Source of the DNA: Rhabdornis inornatus
Taxonomy: Eukaryota > Chordata > Aves > Passeriformes > Rhabdornithidae
Direction of reading: 5' to 3'
Length of the DNA: 64,000 bases
Assembly: GCA_013397075.1 (NCBI GenBank)
Contig: VWZS01000178.1
Span: 1 to 64,000, forward strand
Position 1 is the stretch's first letter, and the number at the start of each line of letters is the position of its first letter. The notes beneath the pieces are model-generated. The model was not told where the DNA came from and searched no databases. It saw nothing but the letters and a program-made list of their open reading frames with translations. Position numbers and translations under genes: made by a program. This document shows positions 9,201-23,600 of the stretch, one piece after another.

Positions 9201-12200
9201 TTGTCCTTTCTTCAAGATGAATTAAAGATGATGCACTGCTAGTAGGAGTACTTATATGCTTGGACCTTCTTACTGAAGTATGAAACGGCTTTTTTAATCA
9301 CCATGATCCTATCTTCCCTATAAAAATATAATAATACTTTCCCATAAAAATATAATAATCAATTAGAGTTGAGAGTTTCATTCCCAACTCACTGTAATAG
9401 GATGATCCTGTGACAGCTGGCTTTAGATGGCAAGGTTAGTTACATTTCAGTTTAGAAGCTAAATGTATAGTCCAGTTATCAGCCTGAAAACCTTGGAATT
9501 CATTTCTGTCAGTGCTCTTTGTGTCATCCTGTGGAAGGTTCTGCATTCTTCTGCACTTTCCTTCCCCATGTATAGAAAGAAATACTTATTCTCTTACCTC
9601 ACAGTGCACAGATATATCCCTGCTCATAATAGTCCTGGTATATTTGAGAGAGGTCATATAGGTCTGAATGATTCTGCTGTCATCCAATGGAACATGATTT
9701 TTTTCATTATTGTAATTTTGACTAAGTAGAAAAAATACTGTAACATATAAATCCAACAGCTCTGACATATAGGAAAAAGAGGTGTTTCTTGTTTAATATA
9801 TATTTTATTATTAAACATTTGACAGTTCTGTTTCATCTTATATCCAGGTCTTACAATTCACACTTATGAAATATTCATCAAGATGAATGAAACAGGGGAC
9901 TGCCAAAAGGCACTAAGTGACTCATTAAGATGTATTTCCTTTAACTTTCAAAATTCATAGTTAGGAATATAAATAGAAAGTCCTGAAACATGAGGACATG
10001 TTACCTGGAACATTTGTACTGGTTCAAATGGATTTTGTCTCTCATAAAGGTAATATTATGTGCCTTGGGGGGATATATACCTTTATATATTTTAGCTATG
10101 TGTTTTTGAGAATTTATTGCTTGATATTTTTGGATGTAGAGATGGATGTCTAAGTATTCAATGTTCCCAAGTGGATTTCTTAATTCTGATTATTAAATGC
10201 ATCAAATTGCCAAGTGTCAAGTATATAATCTTCAAAATATCTTGAAGATATGAACAGGTTTTGATGAGTAAGCTTTCATAAGGTACACAAACACGAATGT
10301 GATTTCAAAATGGAGGAAAAAGTGGAGAAAGGTGACTTTCCTGTCACCCAGCAGTTTGGTAGAAAATAGATGATTCTGCTGTATTGAAATGGACAAGTAC
10401 ATTGTCAGTAGAACACCCCTGGAATTCATCTGGCAATTAAAAGAAAAATTGTCATAACTTATAATGAATTTTTAATGTTCAACTGAAATTAGGGTTGTGT
10501 TTTCTTAAATAGTCCTTACTTCTCTAAAACACATTCTCCTGTAGATGATTTTACCTTGGTTTTTAAGGAATGGGCTTGAATCCTTCCTTAATAACTTATT
10601 GCCAACTGTAGCCTTTTTTAATGGTAGAAGATCCACAGAGGTATTCATTAAATATGTAGGAACTTAATCTAAAGATGCAAGCAGAAGCAGACCTTATTTT
10701 ACTTCCTGTTAGGGTTGAAGAAACCTTTATTGCACAACGGGGGAAAATTATTAAATATGCCTTGAGATATTTCACTGAGTATTTACTGGACCTCACACAT
10801 ACTTTAAGAACAATATAAGAAACACTCCCCACCTCACCCCAAAAAAAGTAATCCAAAGAAAAAAAATTAAATGTCCTTCATTCTATTCCCACCGAGTCCA
10901 CCTGCACAGATATTTTTGTGAGTTTCTGAGGAAAGAGCATGTGGCCAAGACACATTTCACTGAGGTGCTACCTGGAATGTTAGCATTTGCATTTAAATAA
11001 TAAACCACGACACAGTAATTCTGTGGACAGAAGCCTACTTCTGGATGAGGCCCAACCAGTTACTTTCTCCTCTCATTATACTGTTTCAATCACTTTCCAT
11101 CCTACCAGTAAGGCATTTGCAGAAAAATCCCAGAATCATTTTAGATACCTGAGCAAAGTCATGTCCAGTAGACTTCTCTCAAATGTAATTTTCTTTTTCC
11201 AGACACACACAGCTTCAGTAACAACGTTCTTTTTGCAAGCTCTGTTTATCCATTTACATATAGTTACCCTTCTTACTGCATTTCCCCCCAGCCCTCCTTA
11301 GTTCTGAATTCACTACATAGCTTACATACTCTCTGCTTGTGAAGTCCAGTTGTGTAGTAAAAAAGTGCGCTGTGAACTGACCTGCTGATTGCACTGTAGG
11401 CTACAGTATTTACTAAGGTTCACTCCTGTGCTTGAACCATTAATCTACTGCAGCAGTTTCTACAACGCTAACATCACGGATTCCTTGTACTCTGAGCTGT
11501 TTCCCCATCTTTCTTCTAAGAGAATGGGTTCATAAAGTCAGATGTATGGGTGTGGGGTTTCCAAATTTTGTAAGGCTGGTCTGTGTTTCTATGTGGGCAC
11601 AGGTCTGTGTAGCTGAAGCATTTACTGGTGTGCATCAGCAGTGCTGCTGCTTCTCCCTAAACAGTTGACTCAGGTCTGAAAATTATTTGGATTTAGCTCT
11701 TTGAAGTTTTTCTTGCATCTGAACTGTTAGATCTGAATCATGAGTGTGAAAGTACAGATGTCTCTCTTCCAGGTTGTATCCGGAAGGAGCTTTGAGGGTG
11801 TTTTAGAAATGCTTGCCTTTTCTCACTGACATGACTATTACTAGTCATTGCATTTCCTTCTTTCCTGTTCATTGATGTCCGACTTATACTGTTGCATCTG
11901 TTGCAAGTTCCCTAAGGATCCCAAATATCCAAGTTTTATCCCTCTTTTGCCTTTGCCAAGGAAAAAACAGCTCTCCAGGCTGGTAACAGTAAGCAGAAGT
12001 CTCCTCTTTTACATAGCACCTGTTGGAAAGTACTCCTAAGCTAACCTGAGCATGCTACCACACCTTGGCTGCTCTGAAAAGCACTACTGGATAACGTCAG
12101 ACCCTTTCCCTTCAGATTATCTCGAAGTCAGTGTCCTTCAAGACAGTTTATGGCAAGTATAAAGGATGCAGTTTAAAAAATAAATACTGGCATCTGCCTG

Positions 12201-14278
12201 GCTGGAAGGTGGCAGCACTTTCTTCATTCAGCTGGTGGCTCCTGTTCCTGAGGCTCCAATTACAATATCCTAATTGTATTAAAACCACAAAAAAGGTAAC
12301 TTTTGTTCTCTCTTCTTACACTGAGAAATTTGACTTTACTGCAGATAATATTCCTCTCCTTTCCAATAATGGGTAATATAAAAGATAAATGTTTTCATGG
12401 GGCATTCTCCCCCACCCGCAGCTTAGTAACAACTATATTATTTCTTTATAAAGGGTGTATTTGACAATCAATTATATAAAAAAGAATATTTCTGAATATA
12501 ACTATAATAAAACTAATAGGAGAAGAAGTATACTAATAGGAATCACTGGGTATATACTGTTTCTTATGCTTCTTCCTAATGTACCTGTACTGAAACCTGC
12601 CAGACAAGATGCTGCATTAGGCAATCTGCTAGGTCCATTAAGAATGTTGAAAAAAAAGCATATGGGATTGCTAAGTGATCTTCCATCATGCATTTTCTGT
12701 GGCTAAGAGAAGTGCATACATTCATCCTGAGCACCGTTTTATTTTTATACCTAAGAAGGCTGGATTATTCTTTTGAATAAAATGTGAGAGGGAAAATTTC
12801 ATTGGCTTGGATTATGCCGTTTTCTGCAGCATGAAACTTAAGTCAAATTATGTCAATGAATAATCTAAAGGTTTTGAAAAAATATGGAACACTCTTCTTC
12901 CTAATTAAAAACCAAAACAATGTGAAGGTCTTTGTTTCTGTAACGAAATTGCCATGAGGACAAACACATCAGAGGAACAGAAACAGAATTCACAGTTAAA
13001 AAGCAGTAGCTGCCTGCATGCTATTGAGATAACAAAACAATATATTTCCAGATGAGTGACCATCTGAATACAGATCCATTAGGCAAGCAGAATTTACAGC
13101 TCATTCCAGCCTATGTATACTTCCAGTAAAAAAAAGCAAAATATGATGTCAAACCAAGGAAGTCACAGATGGCCTTAGTCCAGCACAGGAAGAAGCTCAA
13201 GTGGGGCTGACAGTAATAGAGAATATCACTTTAGACCTCAAGGATGCTTAATTCAAGTAAAAGCGTTTTTTGAAAACTTTTGGGATGACAGTATGATTCA
13301 CTGTACAAGCCCTATACTGTACTGCATGAGAAATGTTATCAAACTTTCAGGACCACAAACTGGGTTATGCTAAAAGGACAGAACTGAGCAGTTTGGAATA
13401 TATGCTGTTGACCAAGAAGTTAATGTTGAATTCTAAAATATGCATAAGATATCAGTAAAGCACACATATTTTAGCAGGAAACAAGTATTTCCTCTAATGA
13501 CACTGACACAAGTTATCCAATGTAGCCCACTGGTTTTAACCTGTATGCTCTTTCTTTTTAGAATTTTTCTCAGAATCACAGGAAATGAAATGGGAATCAG
13601 AAAGTCCATCTGCTTTTTACTCCCCAGTCTGAGACAAGACTACCTGTATCTAAACTGTTTCTGACAGATGACTGGTAAGTTCTTAAAGCTTGCAGAGGAA
13701 GATGTAGTACATTACTACTAGGCTATTTACTCTAGTACTTACCTGTCCTTCCTATTAGATATTTTTCCACCTGCCTGATGTACACTTCCACTTCTGCAAT
13801 TCTAGTCCATATTACTTGTTTCATTCTCAGCAGACATGAAGAAAGCTTTTCCCCTTCCTCTTTTTTCGGCAGCTTTTTAAGCTTGACATTATGTTTCCCC
13901 ACAGATTTCTCTTGAAATCACATTTTCAGTTTTCCACGTTTACTGTCTAATAATTCTTAAGGGCTCATCTTTTTGGTTGTGTAACGTCCAAATTGGAAAT
14001 GGTACTCCAGGGAAGGTCATATCAGTGCTGAGAATCATTTAGCAGAATGATTACTTCCTGTGATTAATTTTAAACAATTCTATTTTGCAGTATTTCAGTA
14101 ACATTATTTAATTATGATTGATTATTTTTTTTGTAAACAGTAATTCTTTAAATTCTTATTTGCACTGATATGACATGCCATTGACTGCTATATTTACTTG
14201 ATTTTGATTGTCACTATTTCCTGTCTAGAAAGGGCTTTTTTGTAAGTCTTTTTCCCTATTGTTTGTCTTGGTATTTTT
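6231..14278. other. Gene-free AT-rich stretch
   Basis: About 8 kb with no gene, LTR or CR1 match that I can support. All ORFs are short (under 125 codons), lie on both strands and show no domain signal. The stretch contains an A12 run followed by (AG)n at 8096-8116. It could be intergenic or intronic. Confidence 0.5.
8096..8116. repeat. A12 plus (AG)n microsatellite
   Basis: Twelve consecutive A residues run directly into gagagagag. No retrotransposon body is visible on either side. Confidence 0.8.
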
Positions 14279-14345
14279 GCTTATTTGTTTGGTTTTGGTT
14301 TTGCTTTTGTTTTGATTGTTGCTGTTTGCTTTTGTTTCTTTTGTC
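14279..14345. repeat. T-rich GTTTT-like low-complexity run
   Basis: Imperfect gtttt, ggtttt and cttttg units on the plus strand, with no perfect periodicity. It may be a degraded poly(A) tail read on the minus strand, but I see no element body next to it. Confidence 0.6.
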
Positions 14346-17300
14346 AAGATCCTTGATTCTAATATTCCATTTACAGTAAGCTCACAACTACATATATCTT
14401 GCACATTTAATGCATTGTATTTTGTTCAGGTTCCTAATGAAAATACTAAAGAATATGGAACCATAAAACCCCCCTGTAGTACTTATATCCTTTAACTTTT
14501 GACGTATTAAATTTTTTTCTCCGATTCCTTATCCATTTTGTGAGAAGCTAATCAGGAGTGTGCTTTTGGAGAAAGCCAAGTGAATATCCTGTTGGACAGG
14601 GTCAAAAGTCCTATTCAATTCAAAATATTTGCTTTCACCCGACTCTCAGGTTTGCTGTCACGTAAAAACATTTAATTGGTTCTTCAGGATTTCTTTTTGA
14701 CAAACCTGTATTGATTGTGACTTATCAGTTTGGTGTCTTCTAGCTGACAACTTTTTCAAGTTGTTTCTTTCTAATATTGCTCTGAAAATTGAAGTTACAA
14801 TTATTGCAAAAAGCTTTTATGTCTCTCCTATTTTTTGGTGTCCCTTTTTCTCTAGGAATGAAACACTGCATGATGTTATGACTAATGTCTGCCATATTGC
14901 CAGTTTTCCAGAATTTTTCAGAACTGAAGAAAATGTTATTCTTTAGCTGTGTCTTAACTTCCTGGATCTAAAGATATGTCCTACTTGCCTGTTGTAAAGT
15001 CTTATTCTCTTCCTTCAGTGAATCAGAAGTTAGAAACCTGCCATTAATGTCAAAGCCTCTCTGTCAGAAGATGGTGCTAACACTTTTTCCTTTTTGTTTT
15101 TTTCTAAAGGCTTCTTCCACTTGATCTTGTTAATTTAGAAGCCAGTAATAGACCATGCCTGATGGCAATTTTCTTAGGGTTTTTTTTCTTCTATTATTGT
15201 GTAGAGATTTAATGAGTGTAAACTTCATTGTACTTTGGATTCAGTGAAAGTGCATATAACCTAGATATAGAAAATTCTACCCCAAACTTCTTGATAAGTG
15301 GCATTATTCACCAGCCTTCATATTATAGAGATGATCAACTGAGTGATAGTTTTGGTGCTGAAATAATGTTGCTTACATTCTTATATGTGTTTCATACACA
15401 CATTTTTGTTCTTGTTACTTTCCTAGTAGTTCTCTTTTCAGTGTAGGTGCATCTAAAATCTTGCTGATACTTCTGCATCTTCTCCTACCTAACCAACTCC
15501 CCCTTCACTAGAGATTTGTATGTTCATTATGTTGATAAGCTCCTGGTCTTCCTTGAACTCATTAACCTACAATCATTCAAGTTCTCCCACTTCTCCGTCA
15601 GTCTAATAGGACACATCTATCGCACCAGATGATCTTCCTGGCATTTTTTCTTGGCAGGAAAAAGAAAGACAAGTTGTGTGAATTGTGGACCAGGATACAG
15701 TCTGAGGATTCTCCCTCTGTCAGACAGAAGGCATTTTGACAATACAGCAGTACCCAGCCAATTTACTTCTTCCTCCTGGAGTCTTTGCAAACTTGAATGT
15801 TTACTTCATGGGTTATTGTTTCAGGATCAGTAGACAGATAAAATTAAATGCATGTCCTCAAAAGTGCTGTAAAGGAATTGAGGGCAGCCTAGTAAGCCCT
15901 CGTAAAACATCATGAACCACATTGGAAGTGTTTTAATGAAAGTCTCTATTGTATATGGAGCTGGAGAATAATTTTTGCTCAGGAAATTATGAATTCAGAT
16001 CCACAGACAATGTTATATTATTTTTTTAGACCAAATAGTGTTAGAAACAATATTCTAGCCAACAGTTCAAATTCCTATGCATAAGATTTAATTTTTGAAA
16101 ATACAGAAAATCAAAAGAATAACCGACAAATTTGTAATATCTGAATGGATAGCCATTAACCATGGTTTACTCTCAGCTAGAAAACTGGTCTCCTTATCAG
16201 TTATACCAGTTATAACTCATGGCATAAGAGACACCAGTTTTTTACAAAGAGTATAATTTGTTGTTTTTTTTTTCTGATTGTAAAAGGTCTGACTGAGATA
16301 ATTTGCATCAAAAATCCCCCAAGAAAATATAACAAATAACATTTATTTTAATTTTGTTTTCTGAGGGATGTTTTAGTCTCTAAACTTATGGAAAATACCC
16401 TTAGGACTTCTCTGTAATTTTAAACTATACGAATAAAATTTGATATTGGAGACATGATTAGTGTTTCTTCATTACAAATGCATTCAAGTAAATGCAGTAA
16501 TTTTTTGGTTTAGAGAGCAAATGGTGTAAACAAAATGTAACACAACCAATGGTCTGATTGTATTTAGCTCCTCACTGCAAAATAAGAGCAAAGGCATAAA
16601 ATAAGACAGCAGATCCAATTGCAAATTTTTCTGTTGTAACCAATAACACAGAATATAACCAAGAAAAGTGCATAGAAGAGCTGCTTGTAACTAATGAAGA
16701 ATACAATGTAAACTATCCATTGATGTTATAGCATAGAGAAAATATGCTCCGTTATTGGAAATAGACATCACTGAAGTAATAATTTCAAACAAGCTAATCT
16801 ATGTCTTTAAAACCTGTGGGATCTGCCACGCTTTCACTGATGCCAAGGTCAAAGATGAGGGCTGTGCTCAGCAGGCATACAGCAAAAGTACAAATTACTG
16901 CAGCCACTTAGTGGAGTGATTTCTGAATAACTACTGCCATCACTGTGAGGTAGGTCAAAACAATTATCATTTTGAGCCCCTCAGATAGCTGTTATATTAC
17001 TAAGTATGTCTTATATATCTAAGTGCCAGACTCAAAAGCATACTCAAGACTTAGAGGAAAAACAAGCAAGGAATATGAATCAGTGAATTAGTGGTTAAAT
17101 CTCTTAGATGGTAAAGTTGAGTATTGCATACAGGTTGAGCTCCCAAAAAGCCATTTCTGTTTCTTGCTTCTCATCCACTGCTAATGTGAAATGTATCCCA
17201 AAGAGAGGATCAGAGGTCCCTTTTTCCTGTTTCCTCCCCCTGTTATAACTGCCATCCACTTCTAACTCACCAGAACAGTATCTGTAGTTGGGAGCAAAGA

Positions 17301-18530
17301 TGTCTGACTCCAGAAACTCCTAGAGGCTTGCTGTAGCCCCCTGAATGCTCTTTCCTTCTTTACCCAGGGGCCCAACAAGAAGGATGAAATATGTACATCT
17401 TCCTATAAAAAGCCTATATGCTTCCACTCCAGGAAAGCCAGGTAACAAGGTATTGTGAAGTGTTAGTGCCCAAATCCTGAGTCTTATAGGGAAATCTGGA
17501 TACAGAAGCTGTCCACGCACTGTGGGGAGTTGAAAAGCATTGATTTGTTATAAGCTCTAAGGGCAACATCTCAATTTTACAAGTAATGTTAATCAGGAAA
17601 CTGTTACAGGAAAGAGCTGAATTGTTTTTAAAAGTCACTGAAGCATAAGTAATTGAATTTAGTTTACTCAGTCAATAAAAAGACTTCTAACTAACTGCAC
17701 GGTTTTGCCACAAGCCCTTACAATGGTTACAAGCTGTGGCAATTTCTTTGTGTCTTCCCAAATTGTAAAGGCAGAGTGATGACTTTTCTCCACATCACAG
17801 AGAGGAATCAATGAAGCAAGAGACCGAAATTAGTACAGGATTTCAACTGAATTTGGAGTTAGGCTCCAAAACTGATCCTGAAAACGTCTTGTCCTTTTTG
17901 GCTGCTGCTGGATCCTACACAAGACAAAAACTGACTTCTTTTGTCAAACAAAACAGCTGAACCTTTTAACCACCGGTTAGGTTTGCTTCTGGCCACTCGG
18001 GTGTTGCCTTTCTGACAGGAGAGAGAGGTTGGGTGCCCAGATCCCAGCCCTCACCCTGCTCTGCAGCTGTGAGAAGGGGCTCTCCACTATGGCCACTAGG
18101 TCACCAGTATCAGCTGCTGCCAGGGCACTACATGTTATAGACATTCACAGGACTGGCATTCAGAACAAACTGAGTGGTACCTACACTGGAGCAGGGAATG
18201 TTGACCTGACTGTAAGAGAAAGGTCATAACAGTTTGAACAGTCATTCAAAAAAGAAAGCAACCCCAAAATAAAAACCCCATTCCTTCAGTTTTGTATCTT
18301 ATCTGGCAGCTTTTTCAGTCACTGGCCCCTGGGTTCTATTCTGGCACGTTGTTGTCCTGGATCTCAAGGGAGACAAAAAAAAATCTGCAATCTGTGAACT
18401 TCCATTTATATCTATAGCATAAGGAAACCCTTAGTATTTCAGAGGCATTGTATGTATCTAAGTTTAATAAAGCTGGTGGGGTGTTTATATACATGTATGT
18501 CTGTGTTTGAGGGAAGATCACAGTCAATGG
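14346..18530. other. Gene-free stretch
   Basis: AT-rich sequence without a recognisable gene or element. The 18.0-18.2 kb part is somewhat richer in G+C and has a 66-codon plus-strand frame (18029-18229) with no features I can identify. Confidence 0.5.
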
Positions 18531-18620
18531 GAATGAAATGGAATGGAATGGAATGGAATGGAATGGAATGGAATGGAATGGAATGGAATGGAATGGAAGG
18601 GAATGGGATGGAATGGAATG
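18531..18620. repeat. (GGAAT)n pentanucleotide array
   Basis: Eighteen consecutive 5-bp units, read as GAATG on the plus strand. Eleven in a row are perfect in the middle, and variants (aaatg, gaagg, ggatg) lie near the ends. This is the same unit as human satellite III, but at 90 bp it is a microsatellite. Long open frames on the minus strand here (HSIPF repeated) are a by-product of the array. Confidence 0.95.
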
Positions 18621-20595
18621 GAGAGGGGTGAGAACATGGGATGGCTGATAGAGCCACAGAGCAGTGTAATTTAGCAAAGCAGATGAAGCAATAGAGACTA
18701 ACCTACTCAGCTCAGGGAGCTGCTGGCAGCTTGCTTACCTCGTGCTGAATGCTCTTCAATGTTTAATCAGTCAGGATATAACTCCCATGACTGTATTTGG
18801 GGAATCAAGGGAAGAAATACTGAAAACATATTTTGCTACCTTAATTCTAAGGTTCAATTCTGACACTTCTTTAATACTGTCAGATGAGACTTCTATGCAT
18901 CAGCTCAACAATAAAGTGCTGTTATTCAGTCTCAGTGTATTTTTTGACAGACTTACAAACTGAAAAGGGAGTGAAAATAAGGAATCAGTTATAGGACTGG
19001 CCAAGCAGCAATTTTCCATCAGCATACAGGCAACAGAGTAGTTCTCCTGTTAGTGTGTTCCAGCAGGGTGTTTTAGAGTGTGATTCTGGTGATGACATCA
19101 GTTTTGGGAATATGGTTGCACTGGCCAAGCCTTGTGTCCTGAGCATGCAGGCAATACTGCTGGCTCTTCTTAGGTTTGCACTTCCTACTCTGAAACGCTA
19201 CATTTTACTGCCTCTGCATTGGAGTTCTGTACACAAAATACTGTAAGGGGTACTAGAAAACTCTCTAACAGCAACCCAGTGAGAGAGGAGCTCCCACTCC
19301 TTATGTTCACGCTCACAGGGAGGAAAATGATCCATTAGTCATGGGACATAAAGGAATGGATGGGGAATGGAAAATGCCTTCATTTCATCCTAAAATTAAA
19401 ACTCTGGAAAACTTTGTTTCACCTCTGATTTATTTAAAACTTCGATTAACCAGGCCTGGCTTTTCTTTAATAGAGACTAGAATTATAAATAAGCTGGCAA
19501 GTCAAATGAGTCAATGTGGTTTCTTAAGTTGAGGTCTTTACAGATCCTGGCAAAAGAAATGTTTATGCAGATTCCAGCCAATGTATTCCTATCCCAATAA
19601 ATTCTGATTCCTTCACCTTTATGTCCTCTCTGATTCTACTGACTGCTTTTTCTCACAAATGGAAGAGATTCATCTAGTTAAATCATACTCTCACCCTTTG
19701 TCTCGGTGCTCTTCCTCCCCCTCCAAAAAGAAAAAAACAAAGGCTTTTCATTTAAAGGCCACAAAGATCCTAGGTGAAATCCCAGTATTATTGAAGGCAA
19801 TGTCAAAACTCCCACTGAGTCCAATCGGGTCAGGATTTCACTGCTCGGTTTTGTAAAGCTGATGAGTAAGAGGACGTGGGATATGGGTATATAAAAGTCA
19901 CAACTCACAGAATGTGAATCATGCACTGTAAGAGCTGAGCTTTTATAATACAAGAAATAGGTCATCCTGGGAAAATAAGAGTTACAAATCTAAAGCTGAT
20001 AAAAGTGAAGTGTTTTTATCTCACTCATAGTCACTTTTGGAACATTATAGCACAAATGTCTCATTGCTGAGTGAAGTGCTTATATTAACCCAACATTAAC
20101 CACTGAATAAAATTTGGTTTAATTTAAAAGGGGCTATGTAGTAAAAAATAAGAACTATAAATGTCTATGACAATAAAAGAAGATAAAGTAAAATAAAAAA
20201 ACAAAATAGATGAGCTTTGGCAAGACATTTAGTTTCAATCACACACTTCTAAAAGCCAGGGAAGGGACAATTATTGCAATACTTTCTCCTAAGATATTCC
20301 TATTTGCCATCTTAACTGAGGGATACCATACAGAAGAGATTCCGTAAGTTCTGTTGAAAATAACTGATGATGTGAGAAGAGATGATTCTGTGAAATTAGT
20401 CTGTGCATTATATGCCCCAGCAATAGCTACAAGAGTTTAACACTGAGTAATCTCATGTCTCCCCTTGAGCACAAGAACTGCACCCTGTGCCCTGCCTCTT
20501 TGCAGAGTGGCAGCAACTTAAAGAAAAAAACAAATTTACTTGAGGCAAGCAAAAAGCCAAGACCTTTTCCAATGACTTAGAAAGAAAATTACAAA
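18621..20595. other. No feature seen
   Basis: Unique-looking AT-rich sequence with no supported gene or mobile element. Confidence 0.5.
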
Positions 20596-20662
20596 GAATG
20601 AATGGGAGTAGGGGGGTGGAGTAGGTGACCAGAGGTTCCTTCTGACCTGAATTATCTTTTTC
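20596..20662 (+). mobile_element. CR1 3'-end scrap
   Basis: The words gagtaggtgacc, agaggttccttctgacc and tgaattat follow in the order of the CR1 3' untranslated end (I recall ctagatgacctccagaggtcccttccaacctgaattat). Only about 60 bp remain and the terminal octamer repeat is missing, so the assignment is tentative. Confidence 0.45.
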
Positions 20663-23600
20663 TCCTGTGAAAACACAAGAAATTGCAAAGTCAAAATGCA
20701 CAAGATCTCGACCTGTTTTCAGTGCAGGAAGGGATTTCTCTGGTGCACTTATTGGCTGCAAGGACCCATCTTGATAATCCTGCTCCTTACATCCTATCTG
20801 CAGAACATCCTTGTTCATCTTCTAGCTGGTACTGCTGCTCTTGTTCAGCTACCTAGCACTTGTGAAAAGTTTAGTGGTTGCTCTTCAGGTTATCTGAAAA
20901 TTAGTGAGAGTCTCCTTTCCTTAATGCTAATTCCTGTGTCCATGTAAACCCTTTTCTCCTAGGAAAACAACTGAGTTGAAGCTACCAATCCACAGCTGCA
21001 GTATTTTGGAAATTATGTATCTGAGAGGTATGTTCTTTCTTCACAGTGGTCTTTCTGTCTGCTGGCTTTTACAGGCACAGCTAGTGGCACATGAATTTAT
21101 ATATTCTTTAAAGGTACCTTGTCACAATATATTATTGGTCTCCAGATTGATGCCTTTGAGAGGCTGACCTGTAATATGTTAATAAATTCACATTGTTGAA
21201 AGACAGATATTTGGGTTTTGGACACTAAAAAAAACCCAAAAACCAAACAACAAAAAACCCCAAAAAACCAGCAGCAGCAACAATAACAATAACAAAACAT
21301 TTTCATTGAAAATTTCACATTTTTTGAAAACCTGAAAATTCCATCATCTTTCAAAAGTCATTGATGAGTCCACATGCTAATGTGTCAGTTACCTTAATCA
21401 GTGATTGCATCTATCGAGTAGCAGCTCTCAATTTTCTTTTTCCATTCTTGCTGGATTTCTTTCATCCTGTAAGAGGAAGAAAAAAAGACTTTATCTCTGT
21501 TTTACCTTCACTTAGAAACTAAGATGTTTTTCCAAATTGGGCACTCCAGTACTTGTTCCTGCCTTATGACATACTACAAAGGAAGTTCCAGCACCGGGAT
21601 TTTACCTAAAGACTTTGGGCCAGATCCTGGAACACAGAGCTTGTAATAGCAGACTTATTATATAACTGATTCAGCTTTGATTTAGTTCAGAGTGTCTGGC
21701 TTTTAATTGCATAGAAATCCATAAGCCAGGAGGGAAGGGAAAAGAATCATTGTGACTCATCTAAAGGCTTAGATAGCAATCATTTTTGTGGATCTTCTCC
21801 ACATGAAATTAACCTTTGCAAACATGAATTGATATAATCCTCTTGCCAAAGTAAGTCCTCCTCTTTTAACCCAGGGAGAACCTTATCAGGTTATGGACAG
21901 CACCTCCACTGCAGATAAATTCAGTAATTGAAACTACTGACCACAGTTATTTTACTGTTTAAGAAAGAAAATCCAAGAAGAGCCAACATGAAAGAGAACG
22001 TAATAAAAATGTCTCATTTGGCTACAGCCTCATTTTGGTATTTCTGCTTTAAGAACATTGGTGGAGAATATCCCTTTAGGATGGCTCCCTCCTGCAGTAG
22101 GACTGAAATAATTTATTTCATAAATTTTACAGTCCTTCTTCTATGTATTATTTCTACTGAAGCCTGGTCACTTCTGTCTTCCTTTGATGACTTTTTGTCA
22201 CTCTTTATTAATTTCCTTTTAATTTTGCAGCACTACACAAGGTGAGATACTGATATCAGCTAAAACTACAGCTATTGAACACATTTCTGATATAACTGCA
22301 TGCATCTGATATATACTTAAAAAATAGAAATCTTATTAGTTGTAAAAGTAATTATAAAGATCAAATTTCTGTAAAATTCTATTGTCTCAGGCACTGAAAT
22401 GAAAACTAATAATTTAATAATTTTTTTTGATGACTTATGTTATCTTTCTCTGCAGAGAATGCAGCTTTGCCCTCTAAGTGTCTGTACCCTCTGAATTAAC
22501 ACCAGACTTTTTTGATGTTCTAGTGGTTTCTTGTTTGGTTGCTGTTTTAGACATTTTCACAGAAAAAAGTGACTCCAAATTTGGGTAAATATTAGGGGCT
22601 TTGTATGTTTTCACATGCAATATATAGATGCAGGCACAATTATCACTCACTGAGGGGTTGCAAATATCCTTGAAGCTTGGGCAGAGTGTTTACTATTTTT
22701 TGGGTTTTTTAAAATTCAAATGTTTGCACAATCCTGTTTTAATGTTTATGAGATGATGGTAACCATACTGTAACTGATGTCATTTAATATGCAAGTGTCA
22801 TTTTCAATTTTTTTCTCTGTTATAATAATTGGACGAACTTTTCATGGGAGTTACTGTTTTTACATTTGAGGTGAAAAGTTACCTATATCAAAGCCTTTGC
22901 AAATTGTCTGAGTCCATCTAAAATTAGAAATGCCATCTTCAACTTTTATCCATGTTGAACAGTAGAACTGAGTCAAATATTACTTCAGGATCTCGAAGCT
23001 TCATCTTTAGACTCCTATTTTCCTGTATCTTGGTTTTGGGGGCAGAATATATTATGTCTTAGAGGTTTGATCTTTTAACCCACGGTAATCAGTTCATGCA
23101 AGAATTGAAGTTTGGTCTCTAAATGACCTATGTCAGATATATGTAAACTGTGTAAACATATTACATGTGAAATCTGAGCATGAGCTCCTGCAACCTTCAC
23201 AGGTATAAAAACAGGGTCCAAAATTTGAATAGGTATTCAAAATGTGAACATTTTCCTCATCAGAAACCTGCATTTTTGGAGCTGACTATAATACACCAAC
23301 TTCTCTGTTTTCTTTTTCTCCTCTGCTTCTTTTTAAAACTCTGTTTTAGTGTATATTTTTTATTAGGTGTATCTTGAAAGCAAGGCCAGTTCTATAAAAA
23401 CACCTTTCTTCCTGTCACTGGATTTCCAAGACTCCCCATGCTTGTTAGTAAGTACACTGAAGCCCAATCTAGTAGAGATTTAAGGAAGGCAATGAGTGTG
23501 GGCAAATTGTTGTTTTCTAAGGTTCTGCCAGTCATCGCTACCTTAACAAAATGAATATATTATCTCTTTCCTTTACAATTGCCCTTTTCCTCATGTGCAT

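Noticed and set aside
18336..18677. 113- and 72-codon minus-strand ORFs with HSIPF repeats
   Set aside because: They are produced by the GGAAT array: a 5-bp unit without stops repeats in all frames.
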